Shown here one piece after another: positions 56,286 through 62,983 of a DNA stretch of 62,983 nt (positions within the stretch are counted from its first letter, which is position 1; every line of letters starts with the position of its first letter). Origin of the DNA: Prochlorococcus sp. AG-409-L21. GTDB lineage: Bacteria > Cyanobacteriota > Cyanobacteriia > PCC-6307 > Cyanobiaceae. The translations under genes and the position numbers were made by a program. The notes below the pieces were generated by a model, which saw only the letters and a list, made by a program, of their open reading frames with translations, was not told the origin of the DNA and made no database searches. Location of the stretch: contig QCKH01000010.1 of assembly GCA_003215475.1 (NCBI GenBank), positions 1-62,983 on the forward strand, given 5' to 3'.

Positions 56286-56657
56286 TTAAGTTGGTTTGCA
56301 TTGTGGGGAAGTAGACTTTTCATTGAGCTTTTCAATTTTAGATATATCCAAATCAGCTACCTCAAGCCCATATAGATCAGCGATTTTTGTCATGGCTAGT
56401 CCTTCAGCTCCTGCCCAAGATTCTGCTAAAACTGCCCAAGTTTTTTGACTAAATTCAACGCCAATGTTTTCATTGTTGTTTCTTTTTTTGTCCATCTCTA
56501 TGACTTTCTTTAACCCTTGTGGACTGAGATGACTTTTGATTCTTAAGAAAACAACCTCCAACATTGAGTAGTAGAACTTTTCCATTGCATTGTTGTAAGC
56601 CCATTCAGCATCTTTCTGAGCTTTTTTGGCATGTTCCACTGTGATTTCTTGGCTCAT
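56286..56657 (-). CDS. Hypothetical helical protein
   Basis: A 123-residue soluble protein, mostly helical: EHAKKAQKDAEWAYNNAMEK at the start, LSPQGLKKVIEMDKKRN in the middle, ESWAGAEGLAMTKIADLYGL, and a Cys-containing tail (SPQCKPT). No known domain. It is immediately before znuB on the same strand (57 bases between), so co-transcription is possible. Confidence 0.55.
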   Translation of the reverse strand: MSQEITVEHAKKAQKDAEWAYNNAMEKFYYSMLEVVFLRIKSHLSPQGLKKVIEMDKKRNNNENIGVEFSQKTWAVLAESWAGAEGLAMTKIADLYGLEVADLDISKIEKLNEKSTSPQCKPT

Positions 56658-56714
56658 TTGTTTTTTAGATAGTTAAAAGAAATTATTCATGTAGTTGAGA
56701 ATAATTGTTTAATA

Positions 56715-57500
56715 CTATTTTTTATTTAGTAGAAATATCAATGAAGTAACACAGATGACACTGATAAGAGGTCCAGGTGACAAATTGAAAATAATTGAAA
56801 ACACAAAACCTAGGACTGATATTGCAAGTCCAACTATTGATGATCTAACCATGGCTATCCTTAAGGATGAGGCTTTTTGTAATCCCAACAAAGTCGGAGT
56901 AGAAAGCAAGGCTATGACAAGTATTACTCCTACTGCTGACATTGAGCTAACTATGACCAGGGCAGTTGTAAAACCAAGAGCTAAATTTAAATAACTTACT
57001 TTTACGCCACTTGCAGCAGCGCCCTCAGGGTCTAATCCAATATGAACAATCTTGTTGTAATTAAAAAATATTAGACAAATAAACGTACAAAAAGCAATTA
57101 AAGTTCTTAGAAGATCTCCAGCATTTGCTGTTAGTAAATCTCCAAATAACACAGCTTCTAAATCAATTCTGATGCCAAGTAGAGGGATAAGGAGAACACC
57201 GAGACCAAGTGAACCAGCAAGAATTGTATTCATCACGGCGGCATAGTTTTCATTTTTTTTATTGGCCAAACTTTCTGCAGCTAAAGCTCCCATCAAACCA
57301 CTGATGACTCCTCCAATCGAAGGATCCACCCCAAGAGCCATCGCCAAAGCTAATCCTGGTAATACACAATGAGAAATTAAATTAACTTGTAAGAGTCTTT
57401 TGTGAGTAATTAATACGGTCCCCATTGCAGGGCAAAGTGATCCTGTAAAGATTGTGATGATGAGAGGAATGATCCACCAAATTGTATTGATTAAAGACAT
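56715..57500 (-). CDS. znuB: Zinc ABC transporter permease
   Basis: A 261-residue ABC-3 family permease with seven or eight membrane helices, for zinc (or manganese) import. The start MSLINTIWWIIPLIITIFTGSLCP, RLLQVNLISHCVLPGLALA and GLQKASSLRIAMVRSSIVGL blocks are typical. The ATPase gene znuC lies upstream on the same strand, but the zur gene, on the opposite strand, occupies the gap between them. Confidence 0.9.
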   Translation of the reverse strand: MSLINTIWWIIPLIITIFTGSLCPAMGTVLITHKRLLQVNLISHCVLPGLALAMALGVDPSIGGVISGLMGALAAESLANKKNENYAAVMNTILAGSLGLGVLLIPLLGIRIDLEAVLFGDLLTANAGDLLRTLIAFCTFICLIFFNYNKIVHIGLDPEGAAASGVKVSYLNLALGFTTALVIVSSMSAVGVILVIALLSTPTLLGLQKASSLRIAMVRSSIVGLAISVLGFVFSIIFNLSPGPLISVICVTSLIFLLNKK

Positions 57501-57554
57501 GAATCAATTAATTGGTTATGGTCAGTAGAGATAAATGACATCAAGATCTTACTG

Positions 57555-57956
57555 ATGAGTAAGAGCAAGCCTGAAATTACCAAACGTCAAAAGCAATTGC
57601 TTCATGAGCTCAACAAATGTGCTGATGAATTGAGTGGCCAAGAATTGTATAGATCTTTGCATGTAGGTGAATTTTCTATGGGGTTGACAACGGTTTATAG
57701 GAATTTGCAAGTACTTGTCAAACAGGGCTTGGTTCGTTCTAGACATCTGCCAACAGGTGAAGTCCTTTATGCTCCCGTTGAACGAGACATTCATCATTTA
57801 ACTTGTGTTAGTTGTGGAGAGACGACACGCCTTGAAGGTTGTCCAGTTAAAACAATGAATCTGCCCCAAAAAACATCTAACAAGTTTGAGCTCTTGTTTC
57901 ATACGCTTGAATATTTTGGACTTTGCCAGGTTTGCTCTGAATCGAGTAATGCTTGA
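57555..57956 (+). CDS. zur: Fur-family regulator, probably Zur
   Basis: A 133-residue Fur-type repressor. The helix-turn-helix is in SMGLTTVYRNLQVLVKQGLV. The structural zinc site is built from two CxxC pairs: CVSCGE near residue 92 and CQVCSE near residue 127. Regulatory ligands include HHLTC. Its placement inside the znu cluster makes Zur the likeliest member. It is read on the strand opposite to znuB and znuC, which flank it. Confidence 0.88.
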   Translation: MSKSKPEITKRQKQLLHELNKCADELSGQELYRSLHVGEFSMGLTTVYRNLQVLVKQGLVRSRHLPTGEVLYAPVERDIHHLTCVSCGETTRLEGCPVKTMNLPQKTSNKFELLFHTLEYFGLCQVCSESSNA

Positions 57957-57972
57957 TGAAATTTTAAGGAGA

Positions 57973-58680
57973 TCAGCCACAGCAGTAGTTTCCTCTCATG
58001 CAATCAATTGAATCAAGCTTTTGCTGTACTTCCTGGGGTGAGCCATTAGCTAAGACGGTTTTATCAAGAGCAACAACCTTGTCATAAGCATTTAAAGATG
58101 AACCCCAATCGTGGCTGCTAACAAAAAGTGATAATCCAGCATCAGCCAGCTGACGAATGATTAATAAAAACTCCTCTCTTGCAGGAGGATCTAATGCAGA
58201 ACAGGGCTCATCAAGAAGCAATATTTTAGCTGGTGATATCAATGTTTTGGCCAGCAATGCTCTTTGTTGTTGACCGCCAGATAATGAATCAAGTCTTCTT
58301 TTGGCTAAATGAGATATTCCAACTCGTTGAAGTGTAGCCTCTATTTCACAACAAGATAATTTTGAATGGTTCACACGGCCTAAAGAGACCAAACCTTCAA
58401 CAGTAATGGGGAAACTCCAGTTCAATTTTCCCCTTTGAGGCATTAGAGCGACTTGGGGCCGATTATTAAACAACGCATTACCATCAATGGTTATTTCCCC
58501 TTTATCAGGTTTGTTTTGCCCTTGAAGCAGATTTAATAATGTGGACTTTCCGGCACCATTTGGACCAACAAGAGCCGTCAAAGTGCCTGGTCTTAAAGCA
58601 ACTGAAACCTCTTCCAAAACAGGCTTACTTTGCCTTGAATAAGAATATGTCAAATCTTTAGCAATTAAACAGGTCATCAA
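57973..58680 (-). CDS. znuC: Zinc ABC transporter ATP-binding protein
   Basis: A 235-residue ABC ATPase: Walker A LVGPNGAGKSTLLNLL near residue 37, the signature LDSLSGGQQQRALLAKTL near residue 130, and Walker B ILLLDEPCSALDPPA. The C-terminus ends with cysteines (IDCMRGNYCCG). It pairs with ZnuB and ZnuA. Starts at ATG 58680 beside the Zur-like palindrome; znuB is downstream beyond zur. Confidence 0.93.
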   Translation of the reverse strand: MMTCLIAKDLTYSYSRQSKPVLEEVSVALRPGTLTALVGPNGAGKSTLLNLLQGQNKPDKGEITIDGNALFNNRPQVALMPQRGKLNWSFPITVEGLVSLGRVNHSKLSCCEIEATLQRVGISHLAKRRLDSLSGGQQQRALLAKTLISPAKILLLDEPCSALDPPAREEFLLIIRQLADAGLSLFVSSHDWGSSLNAYDKVVALDKTVLANGSPQEVQQKLDSIDCMRGNYCCG

Positions 58681-58724
58681 TTAGAGGATTCCCTCACAGA
58701 ATACTAATATAGTTGCTATAGGGA

Positions 58725-58747
58725 ATGAAAACCATTATCGTTTTCAT
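58725..58747. promoter_or_regulatory. Zur-like palindrome between znuC and znuA
   Basis: ATGAAAAC (58725-58732) and GTTTTCAT (58740-58747) are exact reverse complements around seven bases; the central AT-T-AT also pairs. It lies 45 bases upstream of znuC and 23 bases upstream of znuA, in the right place to repress both when zinc is plentiful. Confidence 0.8.
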
Positions 58748-58769
58748 AGCTATGTTGAGTCTCTAGTCC

Positions 58770-60230
58770 ATGTTGTATTTTTTAAGCAAGTCTGGTGAAG
58801 TAAAAACATCAATTAAGCCAAAATTTTTAAAGAACTCTCTTTTAGCAGGAGCTGTATTTTTCACAGGAATCAATCAGGTTGTTCAAGCTGAAACAAAGTC
58901 AATAGTTGCTGTTGAACCATTGACTTGTGATTTAGTTTCCGCAATTGCGTTACCTTCATCCCCCGTCACTTGCTTGATTGATAGAAAACAAGATGTACAT
59001 GATGTAAAAATTTCCCCGAGGCAGGCCCAAGCTTTAAACAATGCAACTCAAGTTTTTACTCTTGGGCAAGAGATGACTCCCGCAATGAAAAAATGGAAGA
59101 ATAATCCCATAACGGTTGTTGTCGGTGTAAGTGCAATAGAAATTGACGACCATGATGATCATGACGATCATTCAGCTGCTAAACATGATGACCACGATGA
59201 TCATGGAGATGAAGCTTTTGAATGGGCTGGTGTCTTTGAACTTTCACGAGGAACATACAAATGGTCTTTTGCAAAAGTCGATGGAGACTATGCGGATCCT
59301 GCAATGAAAATGGTCATACTCAAATCTGGGGATATTGAAGCATCAGAAGAGCTTGCTGAAGAATTATTAGAGTCCAAAAATTCAGACGTTAAAAGAAATA
59401 ATGGCAAACTTGTTGCACAGGACAAAGCATATGTTCTTACATTTAATGAGAGAAAAGACAGCACAACATTCAATGTAGAAATCAAAAAAGCTGGTAAATA
59501 TGCATTCTTTACTGAGCATATGCCTTTTGAGTTTGAAGCCGATGAACACTTTTTCAAAGATGCTTCCGGTAATGATGTTGAACCAATAGCCCAAGTACCT
59601 GATGAGGGCGGTGATCATCATCACCATGACCATGGAGGACTAGATCCACATATTTGGCATGATCCTCACAACATCATCAAGATGGGGGATGTCATTTCTA
59701 AAAATCTCAACAAGAAAATTTCATTCTTTGATAGAGAAACTAAAAAAGTTTTAAAGGAAAGAACTCAAGCTGTTAATTCTCTTTTAGAAGATTTAGATCA
59801 ATGGACTCAAAGACAAGTAGCGACAATTCCTTTTAATCAAAGGACGATAGTTTCTAAGCATAAAGCTATGGAATACTACGGGGATGCTTTTGGTTTCAAA
59901 ACTATCAGCTTATTAGATTTTCTGGGTCATTCATCGAGTCTTAGACCTCAGACCATTTCAAAAGTAATAACAGAGCTTAGAGAAGAGAATGTACAAGTTA
60001 TCTTTCCCGAGCAAAACCCTCCTTCAAAGCTATTGAGGAATCTGAGTAGACAAACTTCCACTCCTATAGCAAAACAACAAATTTTTGTTGATGGTTTAAT
60101 GCCTACAGGAAATACTGTTTCTGTAGCTGTTCATAACACATGTACTATTGTTAATTCTTTGGGTGGTTCCTGCAATAAGAAAGCAGGTAATCAACTAGAA
60201 AATAGGTGGGATTCATTAACTAAACGTTAA
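58770..60230 (+). CDS. znuA: Zinc-binding periplasmic protein ZnuA with an extra inserted domain
   Basis: A 486-residue zinc-binding lipoprotein-like protein; signal peptide to about Ala40. The usual cluster-A-1 fold is present at both ends (VHDVKISPRQAQALN near 77-90; DPHIWHDPHNI near 292-302, the zinc histidines). Two His/Asp-rich loops flank an inserted block of ~125 residues at about 149-272 (FEWAGVFELSRGTYKWSF ... AFFTEHMPFEFE). This insertion resembles one in the CobW protein two genes downstream. Ordinary ZnuA proteins are ~300 residues, so the insertion accounts for the extra length. Confidence 0.92.
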   Translation: MLYFLSKSGEVKTSIKPKFLKNSLLAGAVFFTGINQVVQAETKSIVAVEPLTCDLVSAIALPSSPVTCLIDRKQDVHDVKISPRQAQALNNATQVFTLGQEMTPAMKKWKNNPITVVVGVSAIEIDDHDDHDDHSAAKHDDHDDHGDEAFEWAGVFELSRGTYKWSFAKVDGDYADPAMKMVILKSGDIEASEELAEELLESKNSDVKRNNGKLVAQDKAYVLTFNERKDSTTFNVEIKKAGKYAFFTEHMPFEFEADEHFFKDASGNDVEPIAQVPDEGGDHHHHDHGGLDPHIWHDPHNIIKMGDVISKNLNKKISFFDRETKKVLKERTQAVNSLLEDLDQWTQRQVATIPFNQRTIVSKHKAMEYYGDAFGFKTISLLDFLGHSSSLRPQTISKVITELREENVQVIFPEQNPPSKLLRNLSRQTSTPIAKQQIFVDGLMPTGNTVSVAVHNTCTIVNSLGGSCNKKAGNQLENRWDSLTKR

Positions 60231-60279
60231 TTTTCAAACCCTAATCTTCTGTTGAAGTCTCACATTCAATGTAATTAAA

Positions 60280-60609
60280 ATGTCTAAAGTTAAAGGTTTA
60301 GAAACTTACAAAAAATACTGGGAAGATCAAGCAAGTTTCATGGATCAATCACCATGGGACCAACAAAAGATTTTAACGCTAACTCTCTCAAATGATTTTG
60401 AGAAAAATATTGAAGAACTTAAATTTTCTAATCATTCTCTTTTAAGAGAAGGTGGGAAATTAACTTTACGCTTAAAAGTTCCCTACAACTACTCTGAGCT
60501 TGATGACTTTGAGGGAAAGTCTATCGAACTCTTGGGCATCGATAAAAATTGCTTAATCGATATGAGGTTGGGAAATTCTAATTGCACTCACAACTTAAAA
60601 ACAAAATGA
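60280..60609 (+). CDS. Hypothetical protein between znuA and the CobW-type gene
   Basis: A 109-residue soluble protein (starts KVKGLETYKKYWEDQASFM). It has a helical first half and a beta-like region GGKLTLRLKVPYNY. A cysteine pair lies near the end (KNCLIDM, SNCTHN). Its stop overlaps the CobW start codon (ATGA), so it is part of the zinc operon. I know no homologue function. Confidence 0.6.
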   Translation: MSKVKGLETYKKYWEDQASFMDQSPWDQQKILTLTLSNDFEKNIEELKFSNHSLLREGGKLTLRLKVPYNYSELDDFEGKSIELLGIDKNCLIDMRLGNSNCTHNLKTK

Positions 60610-61988
60610 CTACTGAACAAAAAGTACCAGTAACAATCCTTACCGGCTTCCTAGGCTCTGGGAAAACCACTCTCCTTAATCGGATTCTGAGTGAAGAACA
60701 TGGTAAACGAATCGCTGTAATTGAAAATGAATATGGTGAAGTCGGTATTGATCAGGGGCTAGTTATTAATGCTGACGAAGAAGTCTTTGAAATGTCTAAC
60801 GGTTGCATTTGCTGCACAGTTCGTGGAGACCTAATTCGCGTATTAGGCAACCTCATGAAGCGACGAGATAAATTCGACTATGTGTTGGTTGAGACAACAG
60901 GACTTGCTGATCCTGGCCCTGTTGCTCAGACATTTTTTATGGATGATGAAATCCGTAATGAATTTTCTCTTGATGGCATTGTTACTCTCGTTGATGCGGC
61001 TCATATTGATCAGCAACTCGGTCGCAGTGATGAAAGTTCTGAGCAGGTTGCATTCGCAGATGTCCTGGTCCTAAATAAAACGGACTTAGTCTCTGATGAA
61101 TCTCTCGATATTCTTGAATCACGACTACGAGATATGAACCGTATGGCTCGTGTTGTGCGTAGCAAGCAAGCGGAGGTGCCTATTGATACTGTGCTAAACC
61201 TGAGTGCTTTTGATTTAGACCAGGTGTTAAAGCGTCGCCCCACTTTCCTTGAGCCAGAATATCCATTCGAGTGGACAGGTGTCTTTTCTCTTGAGAAAGG
61301 TCGTTATGAACTTAGCCTCGAAGAAGGTCCTGATCCCACTATGTCACTCGTAGTTCTGGAAGATCAGGGGATTGATGAAGCAGCTCTTAATGCTGGTGCG
61401 GAATCTTGCGTAAGATTTTACGCTGACTCTGCGGAACTTCTTCATCCGGGAAGCACAGTCCCAAGTGAAAAACATGTCAGTCTTCAGCTTCAGTCTAATG
61501 GGCGTAAATCTTTCTTTTTAGAACTTGATAACCCTACTCATATTGGGCTGTTTACCCAGCACACAGCAGAGGAATTTGATATCAAAGTATCCCGAGTTGA
61601 TACTTTAATTACTACAACTGAAAGTGATGGCAAAAATGATGCTTTGGTCCAACCTGCAACTGAGCGGACTTGGGTAGCAGAGCATGAACATGATGATGAA
61701 GTGGGCTCAATTGCTATTGAGAGAATAGGTGATGTCGATCCAGAAAAACTCAATAAATGGTTGAGTCGACTCCTGTCAGAAAAAGGTGTAGATATATTTA
61801 GGACAAAAGGGTTTATAAGTTATGCGGGTGAATCCAGGCGAATGGTTTTTCAAGGGGTTCATATGCTCTTCACTGCTCAGCCAGATAAAGAATGGGGGAA
61901 TGAACCTCGCCATAATCAATTAGTGTTTATCGGTAGAAATCTTGATGAAAAAGAAATGTGTACGGAGTTCGATAAGTGCCTAGTGTAG
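60606..61988 (+). CDS. CobW/COG0523 GTPase (metal chaperone) with an inserted module
   Basis: A 460-residue G3E-family GTPase. Residues 1-200: Walker A TGFLGSGKTTLLN, metal motif CICC (residues 68-71), ETTGLADPGP and the NKTD G4 motif. Residues about 221-335 are an inserted block beginning YPFEWTGVFSLEKGRYELSL and ending with GLFTQHTAEEFD, which aligns with the ZnuA insertion. Residues about 365-460 are the CobW C-terminal domain. Start taken at ATG 60606; an in-frame ATG eight codons earlier lies inside the previous gene. Beside znuA and zur it is probably a zinc chaperone. Confidence 0.9.
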   Translation: MTTEQKVPVTILTGFLGSGKTTLLNRILSEEHGKRIAVIENEYGEVGIDQGLVINADEEVFEMSNGCICCTVRGDLIRVLGNLMKRRDKFDYVLVETTGLADPGPVAQTFFMDDEIRNEFSLDGIVTLVDAAHIDQQLGRSDESSEQVAFADVLVLNKTDLVSDESLDILESRLRDMNRMARVVRSKQAEVPIDTVLNLSAFDLDQVLKRRPTFLEPEYPFEWTGVFSLEKGRYELSLEEGPDPTMSLVVLEDQGIDEAALNAGAESCVRFYADSAELLHPGSTVPSEKHVSLQLQSNGRKSFFLELDNPTHIGLFTQHTAEEFDIKVSRVDTLITTTESDGKNDALVQPATERTWVAEHEHDDEVGSIAIERIGDVDPEKLNKWLSRLLSEKGVDIFRTKGFISYAGESRRMVFQGVHMLFTAQPDKEWGNEPRHNQLVFIGRNLDEKEMCTEFDKCLV

Positions 61989-62983
61989 AAGGATTTAGTC
62001 CCCAGGGGATGCTTCACGAGGGCTGGAGTGCTGAAGTTGAAGACTGTGCCATAGTTTGTGGGTGGATCTTAGGTGGTAAAGCATTATTAGTAGGTGATGT
62101 TGCAGGTGGACTTTATTCATTTGAGGGTAAATCTGGGACCTCCCTTTGGCAGAAAAAAGAGGTCCATAAAGGAGGCCTACTCGCATTGTCTATACACCCA
62201 GATGGAGATATTTTTGCAACTTCAGGACAGGATGGGCGTGTTCTTATTTGGAATAGCGAAGAAGGTGAGTCAACTAATGTAATAGAGCTTGGAGATGGTT
62301 GGGTCGAACACCTGAAATGGTCACCAGATGGACGTTTCTTGGCTGTAGCCTTTTCTCGCAGCGTGCATGTATATGGGATTGATGGTCACGAGCATTGGAA
62401 ATCAGGAGAACACCCAAGCACTGTTAGCTCGATCGCATGGGCAAAGTCGAATGAATTAGCGTCTGCATGCTACGGACGAGTAACTTTTTTTGATGTAGTG
62501 CGTGATGAGGTTAACCAGAAGTTTGAATGGCAAGGCTCACTTGTTTCTATGGCTCTTAGCCCTGACGGTGATGTTGTAGCCTGCGGCAGTCAAGATAATT
62601 CTGTTCATTTCTGGCGCCGCTCAACTAACGAAGACTCTGAGATGACTGGTTACCCAGGAAAGCCAAGCCAGTTATCTTTTGACCAAACCGGTACAGTCCT
62701 CGCTACTGGGGGAAGTGATGTCGTGACAGTTTGGAGCTTTGAAGGGAAGGGCCCTGAAGGCACTGTCCCTGGACAATTATCTCTTCATGCTGAATCGATT
62801 TCTAGTCTTGCTTTTTCAAATCAGGGAATGCTTCTTGCTTCAGGAGCTAGAGATGGTGCAGTTCTTGTTTGGTTCCTCCAAGGTAATGGTTATGGTGACC
62901 CACTTGGTGGAGCATTCGCAGGAGAACTTGTCTCCGCCATTGCCTGGCGACCTGATGACTGTGCTTTGGCAGCAGTAAATTCA
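61976..62983 (+). CDS. WD40-repeat protein (3' end missing)
   Basis: A beta-propeller protein open to the window edge (336 residues seen). I read it from GTG 61976, overlapping the CobW stop by 13 bases. WD-like repeats recur about every 40 residues: LALSIHPDGDIFATSGQDGRV followed by LIWN, HLKWSPDGRFLAVAFS, MALSPDGDVVACGSQDNSVHFW, SFDQTGTVLATGGSDVVTVW and SLAFSNQGMLLASGARDGAVLVW. Coupled to the CobW gene, hence probably in the zinc operon. Propellers act as docking platforms; the partner is unknown. Confidence 0.88.
   Translation, partial: MPSVEGFSPQGMLHEGWSAEVEDCAIVCGWILGGKALLVGDVAGGLYSFEGKSGTSLWQKKEVHKGGLLALSIHPDGDIFATSGQDGRVLIWNSEEGESTNVIELGDGWVEHLKWSPDGRFLAVAFSRSVHVYGIDGHEHWKSGEHPSTVSSIAWAKSNELASACYGRVTFFDVVRDEVNQKFEWQGSLVSMALSPDGDVVACGSQDNSVHFWRRSTNEDSEMTGYPGKPSQLSFDQTGTVLATGGSDVVTVWSFEGKGPEGTVPGQLSLHAESISSLAFSNQGMLLASGARDGAVLVWFLQGNGYGDPLGGAFAGELVSAIAWRPDDCALAAVNS

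Noticed and set aside
57549-57980. Minus-strand ORFs inside zur that would link znuC to znuB
   Set aside because: They mirror the zur coding frame and resemble no protein; zur itself has an intact Fur fold.

Overview
The window is a continuous piece of an AT-rich marine picocyanobacterial chromosome, almost certainly Prochlorococcus, most likely a low-light-adapted lineage. The evidence is the split cyanobacterial ATP synthase gene order (atpI-atpB-atpE-b'-b-delta-alpha-gamma, with beta-epsilon elsewhere), PSRP-3/Ycf65, the DUF1818, DUF2811 and DUF3326 cyanobacterial families, ArsJ next to a PtrA-like regulator, and a compact nitrite-assimilation cluster.

Layout. 1-28.9 kb is conserved core: cytochrome c maturation (ccs1, ccdA), ftsW, the large ATP synthase operon, ald, nadE-nadD, a GTPase, a DUF21/CBS protein, pepP, a HAD phosphatase, PSRP-3, epsilon/beta ATPase divergent from groES-groEL, secG, gpmI, pyrR, an Hsp70-like gene, rpoZ-DUF1818 and DUF2811. 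From the EVE-domain gene (28.9-29.4 kb) to about 55.9 kb the sequence becomes modular. Five same-strand copies of a repeat derived from the 5' end and upstream region of the EVE gene (about 29.33, 38.69, 43.27, 50.78 and 55.74 kb) separate four blocks: (i) 29.5-38.6 kb, a mobile element with a tyrosine recombinase, a DnaB-type helicase domain, a PilB/GspE-type ATPase, a pilin-like protein and small exported proteins; (ii) 38.9-43.0 kb, TPR, membrane and SHOCT proteins plus a frameshifted gene, ending in a tRNA-Pro(UGG)-like fragment; (iii) 43.4-50.8 kb, nitrite assimilation (nirA, focA, siroheme genes cbiX and cobA, accessory genes) around a perfect NtcA box; (iv) 50.9-55.7 kb, arsenate/phosphate genes (arsR, ArsJ-associated gapdh, arsJ, pstS, ptrA-like). 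This resembles serial accretion of islands at one attachment site, in the manner of tycheposon-type elements.

From 56 kb on lies a zinc module: znuB, zur and znuC (zur lies antisense between znuC and znuB), znuA, a hypothetical, a CobW/COG0523 GTPase and a WD40 protein. A Zur-like palindrome sits between znuC and znuA.

The signals I consider most novel are: the EVE-derived repeats that partition nutrient cassettes; four ATCAA-N6-TTGAT operators that place arsR, gapdh-arsJ, pstS and the ptrA region under a probable common ArsR control; a roughly 115-residue module inserted both in the exported zinc-binding protein ZnuA and in the cytosolic CobW GTPase; and a mobile element that pairs a DnaB-like helicase with a pilus-type ATPase and a pilin-like protein. 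All calls come from reading the sequence; no database search was possible.
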